Assembly (NCBI RefSeq): GCF_000004195.4
Contig: NC_030677.2
Location: 196,382,372 to 196,446,371 of the forward strand
Direction of reading: 5' to 3'
Length of the DNA stretch: 64,000 nucleotides
From: Xenopus tropicalis
Taxonomy: Eukaryota > Chordata > Amphibia > Anura > Pipidae
The position numbers and the translations under genes are program-made. The notes under the pieces are model-generated. The model saw nothing but the letters and a program-made list of their open reading frames with translations. It was not told the origin of the DNA and made no database searches. Every line of letters begins with the position of its first letter. Position 1 is the first letter of the stretch. Positions 1-11,995 of the stretch are shown one piece after another.

Positions 1-316
1 TGTATGAGCTCATATGGGGCACTGTCTTGCTAACTGGGTTTTCTCTCTACATCACATTATATATTATAGAGTAACATTAAAAAAACCTGTCCTTATGCCT
101 GAGACTTTTATAAATAGTTAAAGTAACCCCAAAAATAAAACTTGGCCAAATGAAAGAAGCTATCAAGCAATGTTGCAATATAGGCTCATAATACATTTTC
201 AGTGGTTTTAAAGGTATTTGTAAATATATAACTGCCGGGAATGCAGTATCTGTCCATTTCTGTTCGTTGCCCTGGTTGTTCTGACTTTTGAAATAAAAGG
301 ACTCAAAGCAACATTA
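1..316. other. Intergenic, nothing recognised
   Basis: AT-rich sequence with no convincing exon, RNA gene or repeat boundary. Confidence 0.4.
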
Positions 317-745
317 AAGGGCCTATTCATCAAAGTGCGATTGAGTCAGAACGCTAAAAATTCGTATTTTTTTTAAGTTTTAGAGCTGTGTGTATTTTCT
401 ACGATATTTTTGTTAATTTCCACGACCTTTTCGTGCTTTGCGTCACTTTGTGCAACAAAATCATATTTGTCGCAACGAGTACGAAGGTTTCGGAATTCTT
501 TCAAGCTTCGTTATCGTGACTTTCCTTGAGTGCCATTGAGTCCTATGGAAGGCTTCCAAAATCATGCATTGAAGGAAAGGTTGTCGCGCCGCTTTCGATC
601 ATTCGGATACAAAAATTTCGGAACTTTCAGATCGTACCACGATATCTTCGTACGACTGCAATACGATTTTTTGCGCAATTAGCAATCATCAGAAATGATC
701 GTATTTAATACAAATTTTTTGCAATCGTGAGAATGAGAGAATTTA
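317..745. mobile_element. Degenerate MITE, CCTATTCATCAAAG end
   Basis: It opens with GGGCCTATTCATCAAAGTG, like the termini of the GGGGCACATTTA MITEs at 49.6-50.2 kb. The interior is rich in tcgta/cga motifs and short A/T runs. No clean right terminus is visible, so the end is approximate. The 60-residue frame inside it is not credible as a gene. Confidence 0.4.
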
Positions 746-1699
746 ACCTTCACTTAAGGATTTATAATTGGAGACATCCTTAATGTCTTTGTGGCCAACT
801 GTGCACCCAGAGCTGTCGGTTTAATAGCACAGATACACCCTAATAGTGCCATATATCTAAATTTGCAGACAGTCTGTTCCAATCTCATAGCTTCAGAGTC
901 AAGCAAAAGAGCCATATTAGGTTAGGGAGAGAAGAGCTGTATCTGTCAGGGCTCCAACTAGCTCCGCCCCCCATACCTGTGGCCCCCACCAGTAGTCTCA
1001 TTATGTGTTACAACCCTAAAAACAAACACAATTACAGAGCGCTTACCAGCTATAATAGCACAAATACCATGAAAGTACAATATAAACAAACGGCCCGGAA
1101 TGTGTGAGTGATAACTAATTAGTTTGGATGTTCCAATGTTTTCTCTGCATCCATGTAACGTATTCCCTGGCTCAATAAGGAAGCACTGAGTCTGAGAAAA
1201 CATTGTGTAAACTCATTCTCTAATATTGGAACATAGGGCTGTTATAGCAAGTACCGTCTGTGCCCATCATGAACCAGGAAGCTGCTATGGTGAATTGTGT
1301 TTTGTTGTTAATCTCTGGAATAATTGCTCAGAGGGATTACATTTTCCCCATATTACATCTGGCTTCCTGAGGAATTAAGTATTACTTCTGGTAGGCAAAT
1401 ATCCTTATCTATTCTATAGATAACGGCAGGATTTACTGTTCAGTAAAGCGGTTAAGTAAATAAGCAGAGAATCCCCAGAAGGGTTCATAAGGAAAATAGT
1501 GCATCCAAAGTAATGCTGGATGCAAATTGTTATGGAGTAAAGCAAAGAAAAGTTTACGTAGACTGGGTCAGCAATGACACCAAACAACATCTTTTAGACT
1601 GCCAAAGGTGACTTGAAGGGGGGGGGGGATGGGACAAAACTGATGAATGCAAACTTACTACGTCTATGAAGATTTTCATTCATCCAGGTCATGGTATAT
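746..1699. other. Intergenic, nothing recognised
   Basis: No exon or repeat family recognised. There is a pure run of about ten G near 1619. Confidence 0.35.
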
Positions 1700-2131
1700 C
1701 TAGTATAAATAAATTTAAAGCAACTGGACTTGTTTGGTAATCATTGAAGACGTTTCACTACTCATCCGAGGAGCTTCTTCAGTTCAACTGACTGGTATGG
1801 GAAGTCCTCAGCATATATACTCTAGTTTCAGTTTCAGAACTCTTCACACATCCATTCATGCAACTCCAAAAAGTCACACCTGTTTGAAGAGTTGCATGAT
1901 ACTTTGGTAATCCTTTCAAAGTAACTCCACAGCATTCACACCTCTGTGAGTTTCAGATGTCACCTTTCTGAAGAGTTACAAAGTGCCATTGTGATTGGAT
2001 TAGTGGAAGAGTATATATGCTGAGGACTTCCCATACCAGTCAGTTGAACTGAAGAAGCTGCTCGGATGAGTAGTGAAACGTCTTCAATGATTACCAAACA
2101 AGTCCAGTTGCTTTAAATTTATTTATACTAG
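1700..2131. mobile_element. Foldback MITE with 124-bp inverted arms
   Basis: The arms at 1700-1823 and 2008-2131 are inverted copies that are almost identical (one clear mismatch in the gagcagctt/gaggagctt stretch). Both start CTAGTATAAATAAATTTAAA at the outer edge. The loop of about 184 bp is unique. No clear target duplication is visible. I do not know the family name. Confidence 0.8.
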
Positions 2132-2319
2132 ACAAACTTACTACATTTACAATACAGTTGTTTTTAAATTAATAGCAAAAACATGTTTTAACATGTTATT
2201 TCCAAAATGCAAAAGCATTACAATGCTCAGATGTAAGGAAGTTAATAGGATTAATTGGTATTTATTTTGATTATTGAAATTTAGCAGTTGCTGCTGCATT
2301 TCCCACCCTAGGCTTATAC

Positions 2320-2410
2320 TCGAGTCAATACGTTTTTCCAGTTTTCTTAGGTAAAATTAGTTACCTCGGCTTATATTCGGATCGGCTTATACTCGAGTAT
2401 ATACGGTACT
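2320..2410. repeat. Short dispersed repeat, GGCTTATACTCGAGT end
   Basis: Two related copies of cggcttat(a/t)(c)tcg flank a short spacer, a pattern seen at ends of frog dispersed repeats. Extent uncertain. Confidence 0.3.
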
Positions 2411-2555
2411 TTGTATATATACATTACCTACTATGTTCTTTTCTCCTCCTCAGTTGCTACCTCTTCATATTAATGCAACCAGGACTTTTCATGTACTGCA
2501 TTCTTTCTCTGGAATTCCCTTCTCTATCCAATTAGGGCATTCCAAGAGCCTTCAG

Positions 2556-3466
2556 GTCCTAAAGGAACAGTAACACCAAAAAGTTCAAATGTTTTAAAGT
2601 TGTTCAAATATAACGTACTGTTGCCCTGCACCTGTAAAAATTGTGTGTTGCTTCAGAAAGACTACTATAGTTTATATAAACAACGCTTCTGTGTGGCCAT
2701 GGGGTTAGCCATTTAAGCTGGAAAAAGGAGAAAAGGCACAGGTTGCATCAGGCGTCCACAACCTTTCTTACTCGTGAGCCACAGTCAAATGTAGACAAAT
2801 GTTGGAGAGCAACACAAGCATCATAAAAATTCATGGAGGTGCCAAATAAGGGTTGTGATTGGCTATTAGGCAGCCTCTATGCACCCTATCAGCTTACAAG
2901 GGGCTTTATTTGGTTTTTATTCAACCAAAACTTGCCCCCAAGTCAGGAATTCAAAAATAACTCCCTGGTTTGGGGGCACTGAGAGCAACACCCAAGGGGT
3001 TGGCGAGCAACATGTTGCCCCTGAGCCACTGGTTGGGGATCACTGGGTTACATAGAAGCAGACAAGCTCTATAGAATACTATGGGAATCTACAGAGCTTA
3101 TCTGTTATCTGTAACCTGTGCCTTTTCTCCCTTTTCACAGCAGTTTTGTTTTTATAAACTATAGTAGGGTTTCTGAATCAAACACACATATTACCTGCAG
3201 GCAGTATATGACTGACAGCTTAGATTTTTAATTACAATTACTTTAACTTTCCATTCAGCACTCAGATGGCAAATGTTTAAGATTTTGGGGTAATACAAAT
3301 CTTGCCTTATTCACAAACTGGCGCCGGCCTGCTTGCTGTTACTGTAAATTCCAAGACTGAAAGAAAGAAATTCAATCATTTATACAGTGTAAGTAAAGTT
3401 TATTTTGCTACTATCATGATACAAAGAATTTGGAATTATTTCTTAGGGTGACAGGTCCCCTTTAAA
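2556..3466. mobile_element. T2/Kolobok-like MITE, interrupted by a hAT MITE
   Basis: The left end reads CTAAAGGAACAGTAACACC and the right end reads GGTGACAGGTCCCCTTTAA, close to the TTAAAGGRR termini of T2 elements. A hAT-like MITE (2749-3045) sits inside. A second copy of the same family lies at about 4620-4960. Confidence 0.6.
2749..3045. mobile_element. hAT-like MITE, family A (CAGNGATCCCCAACC)
   Basis: The right terminus is GGTTGGGGATCACTG. The flanks ggttgcat (2741-2748) and ggttacat (3046-3053) form an 8-bp target duplication with one mismatch, as expected for hAT transposition. No transposase is encoded. Confidence 0.75.
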
Positions 3467-3859
3467 CAGTTTTTGAGGCTTTAAATGAAAACAGATTTAG
3501 TCTCTCTAGAGGGACATTTTAGCATTGGCATCGTATTAGAAGGCAATAAAAACAATAGGAAATCATAAAGAAGTGTATTACATAAACATTACTTGACGCA
3601 CAGTTCCAAACCAGCAACATTTTTCTTTAATTATCCAAACAACGGAGACAGTGTTTCATTTGTTTCTGTAAGGGAGGCACAAGCACCATGGTTATTGGGT
3701 GAGAGCTTGTCCTTGATTCTTATTGCTCATTTGTTATGATGGAAGAGTAAATCGCCCCGACACTTGTAATATTATTATTTATTTTGCTATGCCTTCCTCT
3801 ACAGATGGAAAAGTGCATTTCTTGTCTAACTGTAATGTCCCATTACAACTTGTTATGAA

Positions 3860-4203
3860 TAGCGATGAGCCAATCTGTCCCCTTTCGCTTTGCTGTAAAA
3901 TTCATGAAACAACGAAAAATCCGCAAAATGCATTTGTCATGTGACTTTTGCTGCCCACTGCTTTTTTTTGTCGACCGCATCTTTTTTATGCGACCACATC
4001 CATTTTGCCGAGACCACACCTGATTCGATAAGACCATTCCTGTTTTGATGTGAACGCGCCCAATTAGACCGCAATTTTTTTTGACACACAACTAATTTTT
4101 CCGCTGCAAATTTTCATGGAAGTTTCGCAAAAAAATTTGCCAATGGCAAAATGTGGAAATTTGCTGTGAATCCTCACCTGGTGAAAAAATCCGTTCATCA
4201 CTA
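3860..4203. mobile_element. hAT-like MITE, family B (TAGTGATGAGC)
   Basis: The termini are TAGCGATGAGC and TTCATCACTA. The flanks gttatgaa and attatgga agree at six of eight positions. The interior has gtcgaccgc/gcgacca blocks of the type expanded to a 20-bp array at 51.3 kb. Confidence 0.65.
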
Positions 4204-4388
4204 ATTATGGACCAATGTTTAGTGTCTCCCGAGGAATTGTTCTTGGTCTCAGTACTTGTATAGAGTCTTTAACTTAATAAAGACTATTGATACAAAATAT
4301 TTCATATGACAATAGCCTGAAATATTTAAAAAAATTCTATAAATGATGCTCTGTTCTGTAAAATAAACATAATGTGAAAAGTCTTGGT

Positions 4389-4609
4389 TAGTGATGGGCA
4401 AAATTATTTGGCAGGCATGGATTTGCGGTGAATTTCCGCATTTCGCCATTGGCGGATTGTTTCGTGAAACGGCTGGCAAAATTCGATATGTAAAAATTCA
4501 CCATGCAACAAAAAATTGTTGCCTGTATAAAAAAAAATTGTTTCATGAATCTTTTGAAAGATTTGCAAAATTTTTGGAGAAGTGAAACGGACAGATTCGC
4601 TCATCACTA
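4389..4609. mobile_element. hAT-like MITE, family B
   Basis: It begins TAGTGATGGGC and ends GCTCATCACTA, with the family's ggcaggcatggatttgcgg and ggacagattcgc blocks near the two ends. It is a short internally deleted copy. Confidence 0.7.
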
Positions 4610-4619
4610 AGATGGTTAT

Positions 4620-4960
4620 GGTGCCATTCAGTACCTAGTATCCCATAGCTACCAAGCAAAAATGGCTGCCCCATAGGTACACAGCAGCTTTGTTTATATA
4701 AACCATGTTTTTAAGGCAAACACACAACTTTTAGGGTGAAGACACATGGGGTGATTAGGAGCTGCGACTTTTTGAAAAGTACTTCTGTTGTAGCCTATGG
4801 AAGAAAAGCCACTGCGGTCAGTTGCCGTTACAAGCTTACTTCAAAGTCACCCTGTGTGTCTTCACCCTTACAAGTGCAGGGCAATAGTACATAATATTTT
4901 AATTACTTTAAAACATTTTCAATTCAATTATTCAAGTTCTTGAAAAAGGTTGAGAAATGT
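4620..4960. mobile_element. Fragment of T2-like MITE (minus), split by a TTA-flanked MITE
   Basis: The sequence cacacaactttt...aagtgcagggcaatagtac is the inverted counterpart of 2600-2690. It is interrupted at 4734-4867. Confidence 0.65.
4734..4867. mobile_element. Harbinger-like 134-bp MITE with TTA duplications
   Basis: Near-palindromic element with ends GGGTGAAGACACA and TGTGTCTTCACCC. TTA flanks it at 4731-4733 and 4868-4870. The uninterrupted version of the target is present in the related element near 2618-2650, which confirms the boundaries. Confidence 0.82.
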
Positions 4961-6325
4961 AACACCTAATTTTGCAACAACTATTTCTAGTCTGGAACCC
5001 TGTATAGAGAAAGAAGTCATCCAGTAAGTGTCTGAGAAGAACTTCTGATACCTGGTAGGAAGCCCCAGCTTTTATTTTCCTTCTGGTCAGAGTGGCTGCA
5101 GCCTGATGCTAAGGGAGATTGATATGGGTTTTCAGCCTGCTTTAAACAACACAACTGGAGTCCAATGTATTGTGGTCAACCCGTTATAAGAAGGCTTAGT
5201 ATCTTCTCATTGAAAGCCAGGGGGAGCAAGGGTGGCAGCATCAACTTGGCCGCCTCAGGTGGCTAGGACCTCTGAGGGGGCACTGGGCAGGGGAGTGGGC
5301 TCAGGTCCACCAGGTTTTTTCCTTGTGTCCCATCAGCCCAGTCTGACCCTGATAGGGACCTTGTAGCTAGAAGAACGTCACATCTAGTGTCTATGGCCAT
5401 AACTTTTATAGTAGTACGAAATTCAAACTTTAATTCTACTATTCACTTGGACAAAGGAGGAGAGTCCTGATGCCTCAAATAACTCCCTGCTTCCAAATGA
5501 CAGATAAAAAAGAAAAGACATCAATTTGTGTAATTTCCTTTCACAGAATTTTGCACGCATCTGACGCATACAGTGGGCTGGAAAGAATCCCTATTCATAC
5601 ACAAGTTGGGCCACAAATTACACATTAAGTCCAATAACAGGAGCATTTCAATAATGCTGTCTTGTACTTGTATCTTCCCACGTTTATAATTACAGAGTTT
5701 TGGACCATAACTAAAGCCTTTACCTTTGCAGGATTTGCTTCATTAAACACTTTGTTACTATTTACAAAGCTGTCAGATTTACACATCATGATGATCATAT
5801 AATATCAGAACTCAAATTTTGGGCAATAAAAGTATTGTTATTTATCAGAATACAGCGCTAAGTGTTACCTTGCTGTTACCTCAATTCTGCATCAACAGAA
5901 GTGGTGACTAATAACAAAATTAGCTGATAATTGTGCTTGAGTTATGCCAAGGGCAAGCTAAAACTAAGGTTTTCATGGTCTGTACTAATAGTACAAGAGT
6001 GAAGGCAAACAAAATGATCATTTGATCTTTATTGAGGAGGTTGTGATTCAACAAAGGCCATTATGGGGCTTATTTATGTTAGCAAGCTCTGTGAGCAAAT
6101 TTTTGCACAATGCATTTTTTCCCAGAATGTCATTGTCATATGGGCTATTTACTTAATGCAATTGTGCTAAGCCTACCGCAAGTGAGTCCGATTTGACAAA
6201 ATGGATGCAACTGCACATATAGGTCATTGCAAATTGGGGGCAATTGCACCAAATATTTTCAAAGTCTGCCTGGCATCATTTCCAGTGTTCAGCGTGAGCA
6301 TCTGCAGGTGATGGTAGCTCTAGGC
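4961..6325. other. Intergenic; small repeat end near 5245-5350
   Basis: Mostly unassigned AT-rich sequence. Near 5330-5352 the text ends in cagcccagtctgaccctg, matching the right terminus of the CAGGGTCGGACTGG hAT-like family seen whole at 38746-38972. Confidence 0.4.
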
Positions 6326-6631
6326 CAGTGATCCCCAACCAGTGGCTCGGGGCAACATGTTGCTCCCCAACCCCTTGGATGTTGCTCTCAGTGCCCCCAA
6401 ACCAGGGAGTTATTTTTGAATTGCTGACTTGGGGGCAAGTTTTGGTTGAATAAAAACAAGATTTCCTACCAAATAAAGCCCCCTGTAAGCTGATAGTGTG
6501 CATAGAGGCCCCTAATAGCCAATCTTAGCCATTATTTGGCTCCTCCATGAACTTTTATGGTGCTTGTGTTGCTCCCCAAGTCTTTTTACATTTGACTGTG
6601 GCTCACAAGTAAGAAAGGTTGGGGATCCCTG
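6326..6631. mobile_element. hAT-like MITE, family A, perfect 8-bp duplication
   Basis: The ends are CAGTGATCCCCAACC and GGTTGGGGATCCCTG. The 8-bp sequence ctctaggc occurs exactly on both sides (6318-6325 and 6632-6639). It is the cleanest copy of this family in the window. Confidence 0.88.
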
Positions 6632-7077
6632 CTCTAGGCAGTGGTGTAGCTACCAGGGGAAAAGAGGGAGGCCCCACGCTATTAGCAGGGTTCTCCATGT
6701 CAATAGCTGCCATGAACAAGTCAGAACAGAAGGCAGGAGGGACTGAATGGCAATGCAGGAAGTGCAAGGAGCCCTTATGTGTCTTATATTGTGCCTAAAT
6801 TATTATGTTTCTCAAGAATTAGTAAGTTTTAAGTAGGGTCTGAATGGTTGCAGTTATGTCTTTGCACCCTGCAAGGGGATATATTAGGGGGTCATGAAGA
6901 CATTAAACAGAAGTGCAAAAGCACTACCCCTAAGTGCTCATGTAGAGAGCACTTGTATTCAGGGTCTGGCTTTTGCAATTTGTACCCTCTAAAGAACTGG
7001 AGTTGTGCTTTCGGCTGCAAGTTTACCCCAGAGATTTCAAATGGTGCCCCATTCACTGAATCAAAAGTAGCAATAAA

Positions 7078-7238
7078 CAGGGGGCTTTATTTGGTAGTAA
7101 ATCTTGTTTTTATTCAACCAAAACTTGCCCCCAAGTCAGGAATTCAAAAATAACTCCCTGGTTTGGGGGCACTGAGAGCAACATCAAAGGGGTTGGTGAG
7201 CAACATGTTGCCCCTGAGCCACTGGTTGGGGATCACTG
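7078..7238. mobile_element. hAT-like MITE, family A, left-truncated
   Basis: It contains the right part of the family (gggggctttatttggt through GGTTGGGGATCACTG) but lacks the left terminus. Confidence 0.72.
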
Positions 7239-7454
7239 GCCTAGGGCAACAGAGATTGATCACATTATCATTATAACTGGAACACACAAAGGAGTTCTTT
7301 ATATCATTACTTCTTCACAGTGTGAAGTTTCTGTGCAGTGAATTAAACATCTGTAGAGCTGTGGTATATTTTATATGTAAAATGAATCAATTCTTCATAC
7401 AATTTGTAAACGTAAAAAAATAACTAATATGATATTTCCATATTAGCAAATAAA

Positions 7455-8575
7455 GGGCCTGATTCACTAAAGAGCGATAAAAATGATCACACACTTTTTT
7501 GCGCTAAAAAACGCAAAATAATTTGCGCACGATTCACCATAGTATTATCTCGTGCGAAAAATCGCCATTTTCGCATGGGTTATTTCTCGCACTAGTTTTA
7601 CCGCATGCGTTAATTTCCGCGCTGAAAAGAATACGATCGCATGATTCACTCTAACTTTTGCGCGCTAAATATCGCATTCGGCTATGCGAAAATTAACACC
7701 TACTACAGGCAGGCGAAAAATTATACAAAAGTACAGTAAATGATTTTTTGCAATAAAATATGGACTTACAGTGTTATTTATTCAAGTTTGTGTTTCCCCT
7801 AGAGTGACGCAGCCGCCAGTTTGCAGCGAAATGTTCATTTTTAATACAGTAATTTTCTGCAAGTATTGGTGTGTATGGCTAACATGGCGTGCGTTCATTT
7901 GCGCGACTATTTATATTTGGCTACAAGTGATGAAATGTTTCGCCAGGCATGGATTCGCAGCAAATTTTTGGACGTGCGTTGAATTTTTTCGCGGCGGATT
8001 TTTTCATGCGTTTCGCAAAACAATCCGCCAATGGCAAAACGCATGAAAAAATTCGCCACGCAAAAATTCACCGCACATACAAAAATTGATACAAGCGTCA
8101 AAAAATAATAGTCACAGCAACAATTTTTTTGCCCGCACAACATTTTTGCTGTTTCGGGGATCTTTCGAAAGATTTGCTAATTTTTCACTAAAGAAACCAG
8201 AACACATTTGCTCATCACTAGTGGCTACTATTTATATGCATCTACTATTTATATGCTACCATTTATATGCTACCATTCATATGTGGCTAATATTTATATA
8301 CACCATTCATATGCGGCGACAATTTTTATACACTATTTCTATGCTACCATTCATATGCGGCAACTATTCGCGGGCGTAATTTAGCACATGTACCAGCAAA
8401 TACCGCATTGAAATAGTCTTCGCGAGTTAAATAACGCATGCAATATCGCGCATAAAAAAGCGCGAGTATGCTTATAGTGAATCGTGCGAAAAATCACCAA
8501 AATTAAGACGCAGTAAAAATTTTAGCGCACAATAAAAATAGCGCACGTTTTATCGCCCTTTAGTGAATCAGGTCC
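7455..8575. mobile_element. 1.1-kb MITE with GGGCCTGATTCACTAAAG termini
   Basis: The ends are GGGCCTGATTCACTAAAG and CTTTAGTGAATCAGGTCC. The interior is full of gcgcac/cgcaaa/ttatcgc blocks and a loose 18-20 bp tandem repeat (tttatatgctaccat) at about 7905-8370. A family B hAT MITE is inserted in that tandem repeat. A shorter relative is at 50397-50829. Confidence 0.75.
7925..8220. mobile_element. hAT-like MITE, family B, nested
   Basis: It begins AAGTGATGAAATG and ends TTGCTCATCACTA. The flanks ttggctac and gtggctac agree at seven of eight positions. Confidence 0.72.
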
Positions 8576-8689
8576 AAAGCGATTTATCAATCATGGTTAA
8601 CTACACAGTCCTTTATTGTTACGACACTGTTAAAGTCCACAAGTCAATGTTAGGGAAAAAAAGGTAAAAATATAGAAAGGCTGACTTTT

Positions 8690-8990
8690 TTTCCAGAAAT
8701 GGTAACATAGAAACCAAAAATTCCTTTCTGACCCAAGATGGCAATCGGATCTGTCACTGGATAAACTTGTTTTCAATAACTCTGTAACCTCAATAAGAGC
8801 CAATCAGTACAGCTGATTCAGGGAGATAATTCCACAACTTCACAGCTCTCACAGTTAAAAATACCTTCTGAATATTTAGACGGAACCTCCTTTCTTCTAC
8901 TTGGAGTGGGTGCCCTCGTGTCTGCTAAAAGGACCTACTGGTAAATAAAACATTATAGATTATTATATGATCCCCTTGCATATTTATACA
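8690..8990 (-). mobile_element. Degenerate CR1-like LINE 3' fragment
   Basis: Read on the minus strand the segment resembles the C-terminal part of CR1 reverse transcriptase proteins: RGHPL.VEERRF.LNIQKVF.TVRAVKLWNYLPESA, with stops. It is much older than the copies at 20.5 and 34.1 kb. Confidence 0.6.
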
Positions 8991-10291
8991 TACAGGTAGT
9001 TAACATATCCTTAACTTATTCACCTCTTTTCCAACCCAAACAACTCCAACTTGCCCCACCCCCCCAATTTTCCAGTATTACTTCATAACCTAGACTTTCC
9101 ATGCCTTAGTTGCTCATCTTTGGACTTTCTCTAATTCAATAATATGCCTTTTGAGTACTGGAGACAAAAACTGCACTTTTCTAGATGGGGCCTTACCAGC
9201 TCTCTGCAAAGTACAGGATGCCCCCCTCCTCTCTCAAATCTCAAGCTCTAAACCTTGTTTGTGGTTACCCTATTGCTGTATGGATTGATTACTGAGCGGG
9301 ATCATATGCAATGAAAGCCAGGTCCAGGTCAGCTTCTAGGGCATATGCTCCTGCTCAATTTAGTCTTCATGCAAACTGCAATGTTATGACCTTAAGGCAC
9401 TGCCATACAGGGTGGATTTATGGCCTGTTGATTAACACAGGCCAAGAATCTGCCCCTACGGTCTAAAAACCTTCTTAATTGTACTCAGTTTTGTATCGAA
9501 ATCCCCTCCATGTGCCTGTACCCGCCCGACGGTTGCAGGCTTGGTATCCACCACCAGTGCCCTTTAGGAACAAGTCAACTGTACAACTAAATCCCAGTTG
9601 GCTGAACATGCTGACACCTGAGGTCCCCACCTGTCAATTCTGCAATTGTCTCTCCTTGTTATATAAAGTAACCTTGACCCATTTGTGACACTCCCTGTGA
9701 ATAAGCAATCATTGTACTGACGCAATCGTGAAGACACAAACACACTGCCAACACAAACACATCATAAAAGGAACTTTGACATTTTCTAATACAAACTTGG
9801 GTAAAAAAGTATTTGCCTCAAGCTAAGGAAATTATTCTTAATATCTAAAATGAAAAATATTCAAGTCTTATTGAGTATAAATGCCCATATAAGTCTGCTA
9901 TGTGAGCACATTCCTCGCTCTTGGGGAAAAACTTCTTTGTATCTCTATTTGCTCCTCTAATAATAAATAATGTCCTTACTAATTGCAGACGTACATCAGA
10001 AAAAGAAGCTCATTGTATGCATGGACTGGTGCAACTTCTTGTATATAATTCCTTAACACCAGAACAGAGAACACAGTTATCGTGATTTCGTAATTGCCGT
10101 CTCTTGCTGCACTCTAATTAACTACTTTTACAGTTTAAGAAAACAATGGATCCAATATAACAAACATTTCCTCTATGTTGTGTTTTCCCACGATTCTCTG
10201 GGTTTCCTCCTGGTGCTTTGGCTTATTGGCTCCCAATGAACCTGGCACTAATTATGCAGATTTTCCTGTAAGCTGCCATGGGGTAGAGTGA
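8991..10291. other. Intergenic, nothing recognised
   Basis: No exon or repeat family recognised. Confidence 0.35.
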
Positions 10292-10720
10292 TTAAAGGCA
10301 AACTAAACCCCCCAAAAATACAGGTCTGTTTTAAAATATATTGCATAAAATCCCCCTTCATCTAAATAAACCATTTTCATAAAAATTATTTTTTTTAGTA
10401 GTATGTGTTATTGGGTAATCCTAAATAGAAAACTGCCATTTTAAGTACTAAGGGCCGCCCCCTGGGATCATAGGATTCACGGTGCATAAAACTAACAAAG
10501 AGCACGCATACGTTTAATCAGCCAATGAATGGGCAGAGTTCTGCCTTTTACTCCCACACTACTTCCTGTTACAATAGGACAATATTTACTGATATATATA
10601 TATTCCGGTTTGGTGAGATTCTTTATTAGGCCAATTAATATGATATAACAATTTAGTATTCATATAAGTATAAAAATCTGTTGGTTGGGTATTCCTTCTT
10701 AAGGTATAGTTTTCCTTTAA
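10292..10720. mobile_element. T2/Kolobok-like MITE
   Basis: TTAA occurs at both edges (10292-10295 and 10717-10720), with ends TTAAAGGCAAACTAAACC and GGTATAGTTTTCCTTTAA. No coding sequence. Confidence 0.65.
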
Positions 10721-11129
10721 CTGTAAAGTGCCACATTGCATCTATTTTGATAAAGTTTTATAACAATGTCTAGGAAATTCCAGGACTAGTGATATGCGCA
10801 CTTCTGGTTGACACCGACCCTACCCACCATGCCTCTGCCTTTATCAAAGGGGCAGGCAAGCAGGCATTGGTCTATAAATATTAATATCTGCTAGAAGAAG
10901 CAGGTAATACTATGATCAGATGGTAACGTTTGGCCTGGTCCTGCCTGCCAGCCCAAACCAGCCCAACCCACGGATTTTAGGCTGGCCCACACATCACTAC
11001 ATTAAAATGGCACAAATTGCCTACAAATCACCATGTTTTTATCTCTATGCTTTTGCACAAGGGGTAATTAAAATTAAAATTGCCAATTCATTTACCCTGG
11101 ATACAACCTACAGCCACTGTCTCTCATTT

Positions 11130-11995
11130 CATATAATATGCCTGGTGTGTCAGTACTGTCTCCCACTGTATGTAATGTGCTTGGGGTACCACTACCACCT
11201 GTGTATAATGTGACTGGTGTGCCAGTACCCACTGTCTTCCACTGAAATGTGCTTGGGGTGCCAGTACCGACTGTGTATAATGTGACTGGTGTGCCAGTAC
11301 CCACTGTCTTCCACTGAAATGTGCTTGGGGTGCCAGTACCGACTGTGTATAATGGGACTGGTGTGCCAGTACCCACTGTCTTTCACTACAATGTGCTTGG
11401 GGTGCCAGTACCCACTCTCTTTCATTATAGTGTGCTTGGGGTGCCAGTACCCACTGTGTATAATGTGACTGGTGTGCCAGTGCCCACTGTCTTCCACTAC
11501 AATGTGCTTGGGGTGCCAGTACCCACTGTCTTCCACAACAATGTGCTTGGGGTGCCAGTATCCACTGTCTTCCACAACAATGTGCTTGGGGTGCCAGTAT
11601 CCACTGTCTTCCACAACAATGTGCTTGGGGTGCCAGTACCCACTGCGTATAATGTGACTGGTGTGCCAGTTCCCACTGTCTCACACTGAAATGTTCTTGG
11701 GGAGCCAGTACCCACTGTATTCCACTACAATGTTCTTGGGGCACCAGTACCCACTGTCTTCCACTATAATGTTCTTGGGGTGCCAGTACCCACTCTTTTT
11801 CACTATAATATGCTTGGGGTGCCAGTACCCACTCTTTTTCACTATAGTGTGCTTGGGGTGCCAGTACCCACTGTTTTCCACTGTATATAATGTACTTGGG
11901 GTGCAGAAACCCTCTGCTTTCTCCTACTTTATATAATGTATTAGGGTGCTAGTACCCACTGTATATATTGTGCTTGGGGTGCCAATATCCACTGT
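11130..11995. repeat. 39-bp minisatellite
   Basis: About 20 units of a 39-bp unit built on tgcttggggtgccagtaccc plus actgtcttccactacaa, with interspersed actgtgtataatgtgactgg variants. Units degrade toward both ends. Because 39 is a multiple of three, several long frames remain open on both strands; they are not genes. Confidence 0.9.

Noticed and set aside
11092..11936. Frames up to 206 residues at the 39-bp repeat
   Set aside because: Same reason: a 39-bp unit, open on both strands, no domain.
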